Assembly (NCBI GenBank): GCA_008360955.1 | Contig: LUCM01009229.1 | Coordinates: forward strand, 1 to 64,000 | Reading direction: 5' to 3' | From: Fasciolopsis buskii | Taxonomy: Eukaryota > Platyhelminthes > Trematoda > Plagiorchiida > Fasciolidae | DNA: 64,000 bases | Part shown: in pieces, positions 59,401-61,029 of the stretch | Numbering within the stretch: the first letter of the stretch is position 1 | How the letters are laid out: the number at the start of each line of letters is the position of its first letter | The notes under the pieces: model-generated | What the model saw: the letters and a program-made list of their open reading frames with translations, nothing else | The model's database searches: none | Told to the model about the DNA's origin: nothing | Position numbers and translations under genes: made by a program

Positions 59401-60899
59401 GAAGTTTTGGCGCCGTCCCGCCTGTTGTGTTTAAGTTCAAAATGTAAATGGGTGCTCATGATGAAAATCTTGATTGTTTTTCTAAATTCTGTGCAAAAAG
59501 TCCAAGTAATTCGCCTTGTTCGCAAGTGTGTGCTAGTTGCATTAGAGGCCACTGAACAATTGAACGTACAATTGAATGATTTGACAACTCGGAAACATTC
59601 CCGAAAATTGCAAGCAGTTATGACAATAAAAAGGAGACCAGTTCAATTATTAGTTATCGAATTTGGCGGGATTTAACCAAACATCAAAACACGTTCAAAC
59701 CTAGTCCCTTATTGATTTGTATGTGTACTTCATGGAGGAGAGTCGACTGTTATTGGCCAGGGTTTCAATTTTGACAAGGCCGTGACAAGGCGTACTTGGT
59801 CTTATTGAAAGCAGTAGATCTGAGTTTGTTTGGGATGTAAAGAGTTTTATATAAGGTGAGAACATCGGTTGGCTCTCCTCCAGCAGGTATGCAGGCGAAT
59901 CAAGAAATTAATGGATTGGTGCTTTGTAGTTTTGGTTCATCTTTCGGTCGAGTCGCGCCAACCCAGAATGCGAATACTCCCCGGTCGAATTGTTTTCATC
60001 CAATAAGACAATTTTCTCAACATTCAGCGCTGTTTTCTAATTATCAAGTCAAATTGTACAGTTACACTGGTTTGGTGGAATAGTTTGCGATCCGTCCCCC
60101 CTGTCATCCCTCTTTTTTGTTCAGTTGATTTTTGGTTTTTAATCAGAATTTACTTACTGCTCATTTGCCCTTTGCCTATATGTAGCCGTCGTGGACTGCG
60201 GAATACTCAGCCACCGGTACTCGTCGCCTCAGTTTGCCCATTCGCAACAAATACTTTGGTGCTTCTATCCTCGAGGATGCAAACATTCCACTCGGTCATG
60301 CCGGCTGTCTGGTGGATGTGCATGCTGGATTCTTATTCTGCGCGCCCACCTATCGGGCTTATGATCCTTCCGGGGCCACATTTATCAGTCCTGATTGGCG
60401 CCGTCTAGTGTCGGATCGGTTGCCTCAACTGTACCTTGATCCGGCTGTGTTGGACACTCATCGATGGGGTAGCCTGGAACAGAGGGACCGTGGTCTTGGC
60501 CCAGCTGGTCTATTTTCTCGTGTCACCGAGGCGATTCAGAACCCATCATGGTGGCTCAATCTCGTCGGATTTCGTCTGGACGGCGTTTTGCCTCGAATGG
60601 ACCCCGGAACCGGCCGACTGAACATTGCTAACGACGGAATGGTCCGGGGATGGGAAACCCCAGTACTACCCTCACAGTTCAGCCTAGCTGGGTCATCGGC
60701 TTTCGACGTCGGAGGCATGTGCCCCTCGATCGATGTTCTGAATGATAAAGTAGAACGATTGAGCGTTATTCAACCAAGTCGTCTCACCACAGGTGGTCCC
60801 CATGGAACGGGGTTGCCGGATATTTTCCTTCATTCGTCATATCGTGGTGATATGGGGCGGGTAGAACTTCTTCCCGCTCAAACTATGTTCGACTCGGAA
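196..60899 (+). CDS. Teneurin (Ten-m/Odz) gene, 21 internal exons, both ends outside the window
   Basis: Teneurins are type II transmembrane receptors with a very large extracellular part that bind latrophilins and other teneurins and guide neuronal wiring and cell adhesion. Translated plus-strand blocks match the family in order: cysteine-rich end, transthyretin-like domain, plug, NHL propeller, YD repeats, Rhs core. I placed 21 exons: 196-478, 6099-6218, 10832-11297, 26093-26333, 27055-27208, 28526-28756, 29161-29572, 29871-30095, 31774-32196, 32316-32592, 36191-36456, 37887-38021, 38458-38497, 39124-39289, 42694-42994, 46158-46456, 48453-48597, 49701-50348, 52156-52416, 58274-59290, 60186-60899. 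All introns are AG/GT bounded and every junction phase agrees; total 6,824 nt, about 2,274 codons after a split first codon. Vertebrate teneurins are about 2,700-2,800 residues. The N-terminal and EGF exons and the last roughly 300-400 residues are missing. Exon limits were found by eye; those of exons 11-14 are least certain. Confidence 0.93.
545..800 (+). repeat. Dispersed repeat R1
   Basis: It shares the word cccggttgcccaaaccgaag and the downstream gaggattgacttagg-gaccc with copies at 8120-8295 and 30880-31110. The origin is unknown; possibly the 3' part of a non-autonomous element. Confidence 0.5.
1440..1975 (+). mobile_element. LINE 3'-end remnant with ATG-rich tail
   Basis: Broken frames read RALFAAPPMKRTKPCGGQHVT and, after breaks, EMEANSDQWRRR, the C-terminal tail of the RT ORF in trematode LINEs (GW-K-RGGQ--TW ... 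M--NR-QWR). It ends in a short gatgatgatgatga tail, the usual simple 3' end of this group. It lies in teneurin intron 1, sense orientation. Confidence 0.6.
2735..2815. repeat. (CA)/(TA) compound microsatellite
   Basis: Short CA runs flank a (TA)n tract at about 2751-2791. Confidence 0.95.
4115..4870 (-). mobile_element. LINE reverse-transcriptase C-terminal remnant, antisense
   Basis: The minus strand reads SETWSLRAEDMRKLSVLGQRCL (with RCLLSIDRI), then WSEDGSRWLMDDMAKK and RRLETRGDMAECCSQWRS. This is the RT tail of the same LINE group (ETWPLR-ED-RRL--FDHRCLR pattern). It carries several stops and frameshifts. Nucleotide similarity to the copies at 33290-33620 and 44545-45240 is easily seen. 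Confidence 0.7.
5856..5956. repeat. 25-bp inverted repeat with a 51-bp spacer, beside a TA tract
   Basis: The left arm 5856-5880 (ends agagctgtac) and right arm 5932-5956 (starts gtacagctct) are reverse complements with one mismatch. The right arm runs straight into a TA tract. It could be a fold-back element. Confidence 0.8.
5954..6003. repeat. (TA)n microsatellite
   Basis: An uninterrupted TA tract follows the inverted repeat and lies about 95 bp before teneurin exon 2. Confidence 0.97.
6099..6218 (+). CDS. Teneurin exon 2: transthyretin-like (carboxypeptidase regulatory-like) domain
   Basis: The exon begins after a pyrimidine-rich acceptor ending tgtctcag. It encodes RISVIRGTVRQLDGTAFWG, the clear counterpart of the vertebrate RASVIRGQV...DGTPLVG segment that starts the transthyretin-like fold. 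It ends in GYTLTDEQG at donor gtaatc in phase 2. The junction with exon 3 rebuilds an Arg before FDLPVDGG, as in the family (GSFDLV...GG). This short exon is isolated by introns of 5.6 and 4.6 kb. Confidence 0.9.
6510..6773 (-). mobile_element. Penelope-like element, inverted N-terminal part
   Basis: The minus-strand frame reads WIKKLSHRAITEEEKGLLIKG then LNFSVED and DETKQKIRQS. It resembles the region before the reverse transcriptase in Penelope-like elements (LS-R-LT-EE--LL-KGLNF pattern). It lies head to head with the plus-strand RT part starting at about 6790, so the element's 5' portion is inverted. This could come from a 5' inversion at insertion or from two neighbouring insertions. The 3' edge of this piece runs into a short TA tract (about 6500-6520). 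Confidence 0.75.
6790..8060 (+). pseudogene. Penelope-like retroelement: reverse transcriptase and GIY-YIG-like region, frameshifted
   Basis: Frame 2 (6806-7300) encodes RT motifs: GTLMGSPISGLIAEAVMQ, the catalytic YVDDTFVVIKR, NSLPFLDGLVTR and ETSVYRKSTHTEKIL with NHPSCHKRSC, all typical of Penelope-like elements. Near 7290 a one-base shift moves the frame; from about 7305 another frame continues YREAIAEQTKARTVLPYI, then RLLKPHGIEV and the nuclease-like segment VVYQIGCQDCDKQYTKQTGK with RIHEHQLATKRHDPLSL, ending near 7827. The usual YIG of the GIY-YIG nuclease is here YTK, so the nuclease is probably dead. An untranslated tail continues to a TA tract at about 8064. The RT N-terminal motifs are missing. 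This is a 5'-truncated, rearranged copy in teneurin intron 2. Confidence 0.88.
8120..8295 (+). repeat. Dispersed repeat R1 copy
   Basis: The segment gctgtccatcgggatccatg, then ctacccggttgtccaaaccg, is collinear with 31010-31080. It directly follows the Penelope-like element. Confidence 0.55.
10832..11297 (+). CDS. Teneurin exon 3: transthyretin-like domain end and linker to the plug
   Basis: The exon starts after acceptor ttccgtctag and encodes FDLPVDGGSIVQLEFLRFPTD, aligning with the vertebrate FDLV-NGGISITL-FERAPF block. A Pro-Val-Tyr-Val-Pro-Val-Asn stretch replaces the vertebrate LPWDRF region. A Ser/Thr-rich linker follows with two cysteines (Cys-Gly-Lys, Cys-Ile-Asp), then LTYAIPIQ at donor gtaagc, phase 0. 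The central part is poorly conserved, but length and both ends fit the family. Confidence 0.88.
13770..13900 (+). repeat. Diverged SINE-B body fragment
   Basis: The words gagccctagcgactatgaggcat and ttccagtgcactcatgc match the 3' body of the 54458 and 32980 copies. The rest is degraded. Confidence 0.35.
15805..15965 (+). repeat. SINE-B copy
   Basis: B box GCAGGTTCAAATCC is followed by the family body (ccgccggccaact--cttggcaaccc) and an A/T-rich tail with tgttgtacacattgataaatga. The same order occurs at 57832-58000 and on the reverse strand at 18675-18839. Confidence 0.65.
17750..17890 (-). repeat. Dispersed repeat R1 fragment, antisense
   Basis: The reverse strand has the purine-rich stretch followed by a-agttctccatacatat, as at 30930-30985. 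It lies next to a TA tract at 17944. Confidence 0.4.
17944..17979. repeat. (TA)n microsatellite
   Basis: Uninterrupted TA tract in intron 3. Confidence 0.97.
18675..18839 (-). repeat. SINE-B copy, antisense
   Basis: The reverse strand reads GGTGGCCAACCGGTCAACAG as the head (A-box side), GGGTTCGAATCC as B box, then the shared body with TTGGCAACCCCTAG and a TTTGTGGTTTCATTGACAAA tail. Confidence 0.7.
19807..19831. repeat. (CA)n microsatellite
   Basis: Pure CA run in intron 3. Confidence 0.95.
20151..20201. repeat. (TA)n microsatellite at the gap edge
   Basis: The TA tract runs directly into the N gap and is the probable cause of the assembly break. Confidence 0.97.
20202..20566. other. Assembly gap (365 N)
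   Basis: Undetermined bases run between a TA microsatellite (about 20150-20201) and the first visible copy of the 307-bp repeat. The gap probably hides more repeat copies or a longer TA tract. Confidence 0.99.
20628..20682 (-). ncRNA. Type I hammerhead self-cleaving ribozyme, copy 1
   Basis: Minus strand, 5' to 3': stem I strand GCATAC, core CTGACGA, stem II GCG/CGC around an 8-base loop, GAAA, then CCGGTC with predicted cleavage after this C (minus-strand position 20639). Stem I strand GTGTGC follows, pairing with GCATAC over all six positions including one G-U. Beyond a small internal loop a second helix CGGG/CCCG extends stem I. Stem III (ACCGGT) is self-complementary with no loop, the arrangement of minimal hammerheads thought to act as dimers in tandem transcripts. 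All conserved core positions are present. Confidence 0.85.
20935..20989 (-). ncRNA. Type I hammerhead self-cleaving ribozyme, copy 2
   Basis: This is the same motif as copy 1 shifted by 307 bp, with identical core, stems and cleavage triplet. A minus-strand transcript through both copies could release a unit-length (about 307-nt) RNA. Confidence 0.85.
23134..23345 (+). repeat. SINE-A copy with tRNA-like head
   Basis: A 71-nt tRNA-like head (23134-23204) begins GCCCGGC and ends TTCGGGC, giving 6 of 7 acceptor pairs counting one G-U. It has an A-box-like TAGCGTAATGG and a B-box-like GTTCACGTCC. The body (atgattcctaacaag-atgaa...) matches 28120-28340 on the other strand. This is a tRNA-derived SINE, not a functional tRNA gene. 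Confidence 0.7.
23640..23730 (-). repeat. SINE-B head, antisense
   Basis: The reverse strand reads GGCCAAGGGGACTAAGC ... AGGTTCGAACCCC ... TTTGGTGGTAGACGG, the head and first body segment of the subfamily at 55375-55610. Confidence 0.55.
23883..23911. repeat. (CA)n microsatellite
   Basis: CA run in intron 3 followed by imperfect CGCACA units. Confidence 0.95.
26093..26333 (+). CDS. Teneurin exon 4: plug segment (conserved SRLRLVYRSDRASGY block)
   Basis: The acceptor is ccaacacag. The start DSRLRLVYRSDRASGYRPVL matches the vertebrate SKMRLSYLSSRTPGYKSVLR block almost position for position. LFHWNKTDGYNRTVYGL follows, matching YFIWDKTDVYNQKVFGL. It ends in phase 1 at donor gttagc, and the first two bases of exon 5 complete Val of VSVGY. 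This is one of the best-conserved exons in the window. It lies across a 14.8-kb intron from exon 3. Confidence 0.94.
26334..27054 (+). other. Teneurin intron 4
   Basis: It carries a degraded hammerhead-repeat copy (26600-26720). Otherwise only AT-rich sequence with a short run of tcag-type repeats near 26895 is seen. Confidence 0.5.
26600..26720 (+). ncRNA. Degraded hammerhead-repeat copy in intron 4, sense to teneurin
   Basis: CTGATGA (26645-26651) and GAAA (26666-26669) are present with the same spacing and a gcaataacc loop like the tandem copies. The closing base pair of stem II is A-C, stem III is CCGA, and stem I is mostly unpaired. This is probably an inactive relic. Confidence 0.45.
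27055..27208 (+). CDS. Teneurin exon 5: VSVGY block leading into the NHL propeller
   Basis: A pyrimidine-rich acceptor ends gtcctttcag. The exon encodes SVGYLYTGCSRVFWEHRTVPLLGHEL and a GLANWKIDSVHLYAVNHGIVYR tail. These correspond to vertebrate [28 protein letters not shown] and GGWSLDKHH...NGILHKG. It ends in phase 2 at the strong donor gtgagt. Confidence 0.94.
27209..28525 (+). other. Teneurin intron 5
   Basis: The right part (28120-28425) is a minus-strand tRNA-derived SINE. I see nothing recognisable in 27209-28110. Confidence 0.5.
28120..28425 (-). repeat. SINE-A copy, antisense
   Basis: The reverse strand reads GGGTTCGCGTCCCAGTTCGGGC, then GATGATTCCTAACAAG and a tail. It is the same order as the 23134-23345 copy and includes the B box and acceptor 3' arm. 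Confidence 0.65.
28526..28756 (+). CDS. Teneurin exon 6: start of NHL beta-propeller
   Basis: The acceptor is ccatttctcag. The first codons give GDGSHIFL then VVPILGSRTIRRKPNTCDYC, the counterpart of KGNG...IGSIMGNGRRRSISCPSC; the Cys-x-x-Cys pair is kept. Next is the first propeller strand pair, LPALITDSVGQIVVGDGSRLRWL, equivalent to [23 protein letters not shown]. The donor is gtaagc, phase 2. A later AG at 28587-28588 could also be used in phase but would drop the conserved GDG block. Confidence 0.88.
28757..29160 (+). other. Teneurin intron 6
   Basis: This short intron holds the tRNA-like head of a minus-strand SINE at about 28860-28985. The rest is AT-rich with a pyrimidine tract before exon 7. 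Confidence 0.5.
28860..28985 (-). repeat. SINE-A-like fragment, antisense
   Basis: The reverse strand carries a tRNA-like anticodon/T region, with GGGTTCAAACCC as B box, followed by GGTGATGGATATGC as in the other SINE-A copies. The 5' half is weak. Confidence 0.5.
29161..29572 (+). CDS. Teneurin exon 7: NHL propeller
   Basis: The exon follows acceptor ttatgtttag; one base completes His, then ADSVNFRPSE. HPSYLALEGRFGSSDPGVLDSGLFLSHARSKSVWWL corresponds to the vertebrate [27 protein letters not shown] repeat, with a 10-12 residue insertion. It ends with EPRGMAVSTN, the start of the next NHL repeat (NPRGITVDKFG), at donor gtgagt in phase 0. Confidence 0.92.
29871..30095 (+). CDS. Teneurin exon 8: NHL propeller
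   Basis: The acceptor is gtccaaaag, phase 0. DLYFADGNSIFAMPLNGIPG continues the repeat opened in exon 7 (vertebrate GLIYFVDGTMIRRIDQNGI). The next repeat reads PTHMVYNALEDAIYFVESST, matching PTDLAINPMDNSLYVLDNN. It ends at donor gtaaga in phase 0. The upstream intron is only 298 bp. Confidence 0.92.
30096..31773 (+). other. Teneurin intron 8
   Basis: It contains one copy of the dispersed repeat R1 (30880-31110) and a short CA-rich tract near 30630. The rest shows no recognisable element. Confidence 0.5.
30880..31110 (+). repeat. Dispersed repeat R1 copy
   Basis: This is the longest copy. It starts near gtcatcagaaccatggtgaagg, has a purine-rich gagagcaaaaggagaagaa stretch, then ttgtccatcggaatccatgg and ggtggcccaaaccgatgtgg. 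Confidence 0.55.
31774..32196 (+). CDS. Teneurin exon 9: NHL propeller, last repeats
   Basis: The acceptor is cttgtcacag. The exon encodes VYRLHLASQMVSLAVGRLEYC (vertebrate [20 protein letters not shown]). IRGLAISPEGDLYVAESHRVWVRRSDRRLYTVAG follows, a textbook NHL repeat. Next come a short linker and VTGIAVSVYGELFVADSGQG, matching PSSLAVCADGELYVADLGN. The donor is gtaagc, phase 0. A 119-bp intron separates it from exon 10. Confidence 0.95.
32316..32592 (+). CDS. Teneurin exon 10: propeller-to-YD-barrel transition
   Basis: The acceptor is catttttcaag. VYRIHYELP starts the segment equivalent to MYELSSPIDQELYLFD. The TFNQNGQLLQTENAITQ stretch is the first YD-like repeat. VNLRFGVHRDTQGRLRYLQSPTG aligns with MVNVRRDSTGMPLWLVVPDG. 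It ends in phase 1 at the strong donor gtaagt. Exon 11 joins with a spacing close to the vertebrate protein. Confidence 0.93.
32709..32795 (+). CDS. Possible alternative cassette exon of the teneurin (29 codons, symmetric phase 1-1)
   Basis: An open stretch downstream of exon 10 starts after AG at 32707-32708, and a GT at 32796 would end it. It begins and ends in phase 1, so it could be inserted between exons 10 and 11 without a frameshift. It reads LSTLTLRQHDNDCPVTTITSEG, vaguely like the YD region just after PDG. The donor (gtgacc) is weak, and the stronger upstream AG at 32699-32700 leads to an early stop. Reading on past the donor reaches TAG at about 32878. Exons 10 and 11 align without it, so it may be only an intronic open frame. 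Confidence 0.25.
32980..33185 (+). repeat. SINE-B subfamily body fragment
   Basis: The segment ggtggtagacgattattcgctg, then cagctcgttacca, ttaaggtcatggg and gaaccctaggggctgtgggg matches the bodies at 54458 and 55375. The tRNA-like head is missing. Confidence 0.55.
33290..33620 (-). mobile_element. LINE 3' remnant, antisense
   Basis: This copy is homologous at the nucleotide level to 4260-4560 and 44700-45010. Shared words include cgccactgactgca, gcaaagcatgtc and aagattgaaccctagg. It carries the end of the RT ORF and is heavily degraded. Confidence 0.6.
34045..34140 (+). ncRNA. Diverged hammerhead-repeat copy in intron 10, sense to teneurin
   Basis: The core CTGAAGA (34079-34085), a four-pair stem II GCGG/CCGC with a 6-base loop, GAAA (34100-34103) and CCGGTT are all present. 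Flanks (tgcttccgggg-aaattttattcatcc) match the 307-bp unit. The cleavage triplet is GTT rather than GTC, and stem I keeps four of six pairs, so activity would be reduced. It lies on the teneurin sense strand. Confidence 0.55.
36191..36456 (+). CDS. Teneurin exon 11: YD repeats
   Basis: The acceptor is gttctttttag. LRYNITLDPEPQQ follows, then WTFVYSSSGLLTQL and THFQYSSDSGRLERILFPNGMVV, the counterpart of FYEYDSFGRLTNVTFPTGQV. I end it at 36456 (GCA|gtgatt, phase 0). Exon 12 then joins with exactly the vertebrate spacing between the FP-x-G motif and the LSAS-like segment. A stronger donor (gtgagt at 36488) exists but leaves phase 1, which does not fit exon 12. Use of that donor in another isoform is possible. 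Confidence 0.82.
36457..37886 (+). other. Teneurin intron 11
   Basis: A 66-bp TA tract sits at 36896-36961. No gene or named repeat is recognisable in the rest. Confidence 0.5.
36896..36961. repeat. (TA)n microsatellite, longest in the window
   Basis: About 66 bp of uninterrupted TA in intron 11. Confidence 0.98.
37887..38021 (+). CDS. Teneurin exon 12: YD barrel
   Basis: The acceptor is gtatcaccag, phase 0. It encodes DFSDGLRIVSAVGSMFLSHY, then EVDGRWECSPGP, and ends at DRPLM before gtattt. It aligns loosely with the vertebrate [29 protein letters not shown] region. The donor is not strong. Support comes from the open frame, phase agreement and spacing; similarity alone is modest. Confidence 0.65.
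38022..38457 (+). other. Teneurin intron 12
   Basis: No recognisable feature is seen beyond a short GT-rich stretch near 38320-38350. Confidence 0.45.
38458..38497 (+). CDS. Teneurin exon 13 (very short, 40 nt): YD barrel
   Basis: The exon reads QTLPSDPALFAIIS after acceptor tcaaacag and matches vertebrate ALQTEPHLLAGTVNPT. Ending at 38497 (A|gtgacg) gives phase 1, which fits exon 14 and keeps the 16-residue spacing from QT to the Gly-Lys pair. The better-looking donor 17 bases downstream (ACG|gtgaga, 38515) would leave phase 0 and run exon 14 into a stop. The splice choice is therefore uncertain. Confidence 0.55.
38498..39123 (+). other. Teneurin intron 13
   Basis: No gene or named repeat was recognised. 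A T-rich and then AAC-rich tract precedes exon 14. Confidence 0.45.
39124..39289 (+). CDS. Teneurin exon 14: basic, lineage-specific insertion in the YD barrel
   Basis: The acceptor is caacaactcag; donor gtaagt is strong, phase 2. It starts QGKLLCRYGEPIDPW (Gly-Lys aligns with vertebrate VGKRN) and continues into an arginine-rich stretch, RRLARLLRRIQLPDRANR. Vertebrates have only about ten residues between GKRN and the next conserved block (LVEWRQRKE). Here exon 14 and most of exon 15 fill that place. The phases at both ends agree with exons 13 and 15. Confidence 0.68.
40285..41040 (+). mobile_element. LINE RT C-terminal remnant, sense
   Basis: The plus strand reads EIRSRMKRVRETFGNLPHLW, then YHDIRISPKRRVWNVPFRVLL and TWLLRVEDAERISMFN. 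This is the RT/C-terminal linker of LINEs (A--NL-HLWRRRDIRLS-KGRVYNA pattern). Stops follow. The tail near 40900-41000 resembles the remnant at 49200-49340. Confidence 0.7.
41585..41828. repeat. Perfect 244-bp palindrome centred on a TA tract
   Basis: The 106-base left arm (41585-41690) is repeated exactly as its reverse complement at 41723-41828; the space between is (TA)n, itself self-complementary. The right arm ends at an undetermined base (41829). It may be a real fold-back or a read-through assembly artefact at a TA hairpin. Confidence 0.95.
42694..42994 (+). CDS. Teneurin exon 15: Arg/Ser-rich insertion ending in the conserved VEW block
   Basis: After acceptor ggatcatgcag one base completes Ser, then VVWTFDRNAKISSSS. 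A basic stretch RHRQRRQISRP and a serine run (RSSSSSSFSYL) follow. The exon ends SVEWQYHKTLM at donor gtaagc, phase 0. VEW-x-x-x-K is the counterpart of the vertebrate LVEWRQRKE. The basic, serine-rich interior has no vertebrate equivalent and probably forms an exposed loop on the barrel. Confidence 0.82.
43681..43734. repeat. 18-bp minisatellite, three copies, alternating purine-pyrimidine
   Basis: The unit cctgtgcgtgcgcgcgtg is repeated three times without change. The alternating GC/GT sequence is prone to form Z-DNA. It lies in teneurin intron 15. Confidence 0.95.
44545..45240 (-). mobile_element. LINE RT C-terminal remnant, antisense
   Basis: It is collinear with the 4115-4870 remnant: it shares the start cttgcaccagcgt-ctctgg and the inner words gcaaagcatgtc and gattgaaccctag. 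It is broken by many stops and lies in teneurin intron 15. Confidence 0.65.
46158..46456 (+). CDS. Teneurin exon 16: YD repeats
   Basis: The acceptor is tacaaactag. The exon starts VNGFDVLHVKFDWARQLETY (vertebrate RVNGRNLLSIDYDR...TEKIYD). LLQIVYNADFQPMIFNASG follows, matching FTLRIIYDQVGRPFLW. The last codons LSLTYN with a split Ser continue the pattern VNVSYFFNGRL. It ends at 46456 in phase 2 at donor gttggt; exon 17 completes the codon. Confidence 0.92.
47362..47419. repeat. TA-centred palindrome, 58 bp
   Basis: agacacgccgaatgat is followed by (AT)n and then atcattcggcgtgtct, a perfect inverted repeat. A second TA tract lies 10-15 bases to the left. Confidence 0.9.
47883..47965 (+). repeat. 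SINE-A head, diverged
   Basis: The tRNA-like sequence gTTAGCGTGAAAGCTAAG...GAGTTCGTATCC is collinear with the 23134 head. The body is not clearly retained. Confidence 0.5.
48453..48597 (+). CDS. Teneurin exon 17: YD repeats
   Basis: The acceptor is ttacgttacag. After one base completing Ser it reads NGQLNGFHWGSAVYRFTYDAQNRI then AADLGSP and TYQYMDDRLPYQ. This contains a canonical repeat (FTYDAQNRI, the YD motif) of the Rhs/YD family. It corresponds to vertebrate NGRLAGLQRG...DIDKQGRI...FADGKVWSYSYLDKSM. The donor is gtcggt, phase 0. Confidence 0.93.
48598..49700 (+). other. Teneurin intron 17
   Basis: A LINE 3'-end remnant (about 49120-49400) and a short TA tract (49471-49486) were seen. 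The rest is unassigned. Confidence 0.5.
49120..49400 (+). mobile_element. LINE 3'-end remnant, sense
   Basis: One frame reads WLEMLREMAQNRSQWREYCMA, the very C-terminal motif of this LINE group (WLETL-DMAQNR-QWR). It is flanked by sequence similar to 40860-41010. Confidence 0.6.
49701..50348 (+). CDS. Teneurin exon 18: YD barrel with a long insertion
   Basis: A strong pyrimidine acceptor ends ctctttcag. The exon begins PSAISVGGLGSFKLFYANTP. ELLRFIWPGGYRQLATF and HQWSVRRIYRGTLLISARIEQ correspond to the vertebrate region of FLGTGRRVIYKYGKLSKL and FTCTIRYRQIGPLIDRQI. It ends ARHQYTYNENLN (vertebrate ARFDYNYDNSF) at donor gttagt. A Pro-rich, weakly conserved stretch lies in the middle. At 216 codons it is longer than the vertebrate equivalent. 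Confidence 0.92.
50834..50910 (-). repeat. Fragment of the 307-bp unit, inverted
   Basis: The segment ccagcggcattcc...ctaaggttggc...caactgacaaggaattgtc is the diverged reverse complement of 20813-20891, the part of the unit spanning the unit boundary. It contains no ribozyme core. Confidence 0.6.
51646..51838. repeat. Rearranged copy of the 307-bp unit (head-to-head junction, no ribozyme core)
   Basis: 51646-51682 matches 20591-20627 in direct orientation. It switches at about 51682 to the reverse complement of about 20731-20888 and runs to 51838. The hammerhead core between these parts is absent. It is flanked on both sides by short TA tracts (51626-51640 and about 51837-51851). Confidence 0.7.
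52156..52416 (+). CDS. Teneurin exon 19: YD barrel
   Basis: After acceptor gtatgcacag the frame reads LVGIHTQLYTQASRSDTENF. LDEHTLAKYDTITGQLLSVSDLDI follows, matching vertebrate [20 protein letters not shown]. The end reads CRQMDNQGRLKQVVLYP, matching KHFDAYGRMKEVQYEIF. The donor is gtgagc, phase 0. The 5.9-kb intron that follows is full of repeats. Confidence 0.92.
54458..54740 (+). repeat. SINE-B subfamily copy with long body
   Basis: The head reads gggcaggttattaagcg ... aagggttcgcatc. The long body includes ctcgttgctacggccgacct, cattccaagtttgagggtcatgg and ggaccctagcggctatgggg. It is collinear with the reverse strand of 55375-55610 and the plus strand of 32980-33185. Confidence 0.65.
55375..55610 (-). 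repeat. SINE-B subfamily copy, antisense
   Basis: The reverse strand has head GGTGGTCAAGTGGATTAGG, B box GGGTTCGAATTCC, and the body with GGCTCGTTACTGCAACCG, ATTCCAAGTTTCAGGATCATGG and GGGCCCTAGCGGTTATGGGG. Confidence 0.68.
57379..57401. repeat. (CA)n microsatellite
   Basis: CA run in intron 19. Confidence 0.93.
57832..58000 (+). repeat. SINE-B copy, best preserved
   Basis: The tRNA-like head reads gaggtgggcaagcggataagg ... tgggttcgaatccc (A and B boxes). The body follows (gccggtcaacttcacctggc, agccctc) and ends ttgttatttcattgataaagg with an A-rich tail. It resembles a leucine/serine-type tRNA head with a long variable region. Confidence 0.72.
58274..59290 (+). CDS. Teneurin exon 20: large YD-repeat exon
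   Basis: This is the longest exon (339 codons). The acceptor tctctgtgaag follows a clear pyrimidine tract. Visible repeats include VNFVYGPGGRLEAL, LQFVYDTRGLLKRRGNWLYT, TFDEDGFLTERRL, RFAYNSKGLLIWAER, VQYVYDAQDRLIVV, LMQYFYADPTNPHQVTHVFN and RLHYDPANGHLFAVE. The last corresponds to vertebrate SLYYDLQGHLFAME. It ends FVITNHEGAPTAMFSESGK (vertebrate YIACDNIGTPLAVFSGTG) at donor gtgggt. A Gly/Ser/Thr-rich insert (SATGINDNPTGFGGTGG) interrupts the repeats. Confidence 0.97.
59291..60185 (+). other. Teneurin intron 20
   Basis: No recognisable gene or named repeat was found in this 0.9-kb intron. Confidence 0.5.
60186..60899 (+). CDS. Teneurin exon 21: Rhs-core region and start of the C-terminal domain
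   Basis: The acceptor is ctatatgtag. PSWTAEYSATGTRRLSLPIRN stands where vertebrates have IKQILYTAYGEIYMDTNPNFQ. The next part, HAGCLVDVHAGFLFCAPTYRAYDPSGATFISPDW, replaces the strongly conserved [32 protein letters not shown] core. The arginine-aspartate pair of the core is not evident. WWLNLVGFRLDGVLPRMDPGTG matches [20 protein letters not shown]. The exon ends at donor gtgagt, phase 0. The remaining C-terminal (Tox-GHH-related) exons must lie right of the window. Confidence 0.93.
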
Positions 60900-60933
60900 G
60901 TGAGTAGAATCAACAGTGTAGCGAGGCTAATAA

Positions 60934-60988
60934 TATATATATATATATATGTATATGTATATATATATATAGAGAGAGAGAGAGAGAA
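60934..60988. repeat. (TA)n/(GA)n compound microsatellite
   Basis: A TA tract with two TG interruptions is followed by (GA)n. It lies 35 bp after teneurin exon 21 and just before the LINE. Confidence 0.95.
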
Positions 60989-61029
60989 CTCCAAGGATTT
61001 ATCTACTCCAACTAAATCGCTGGGTTCCT

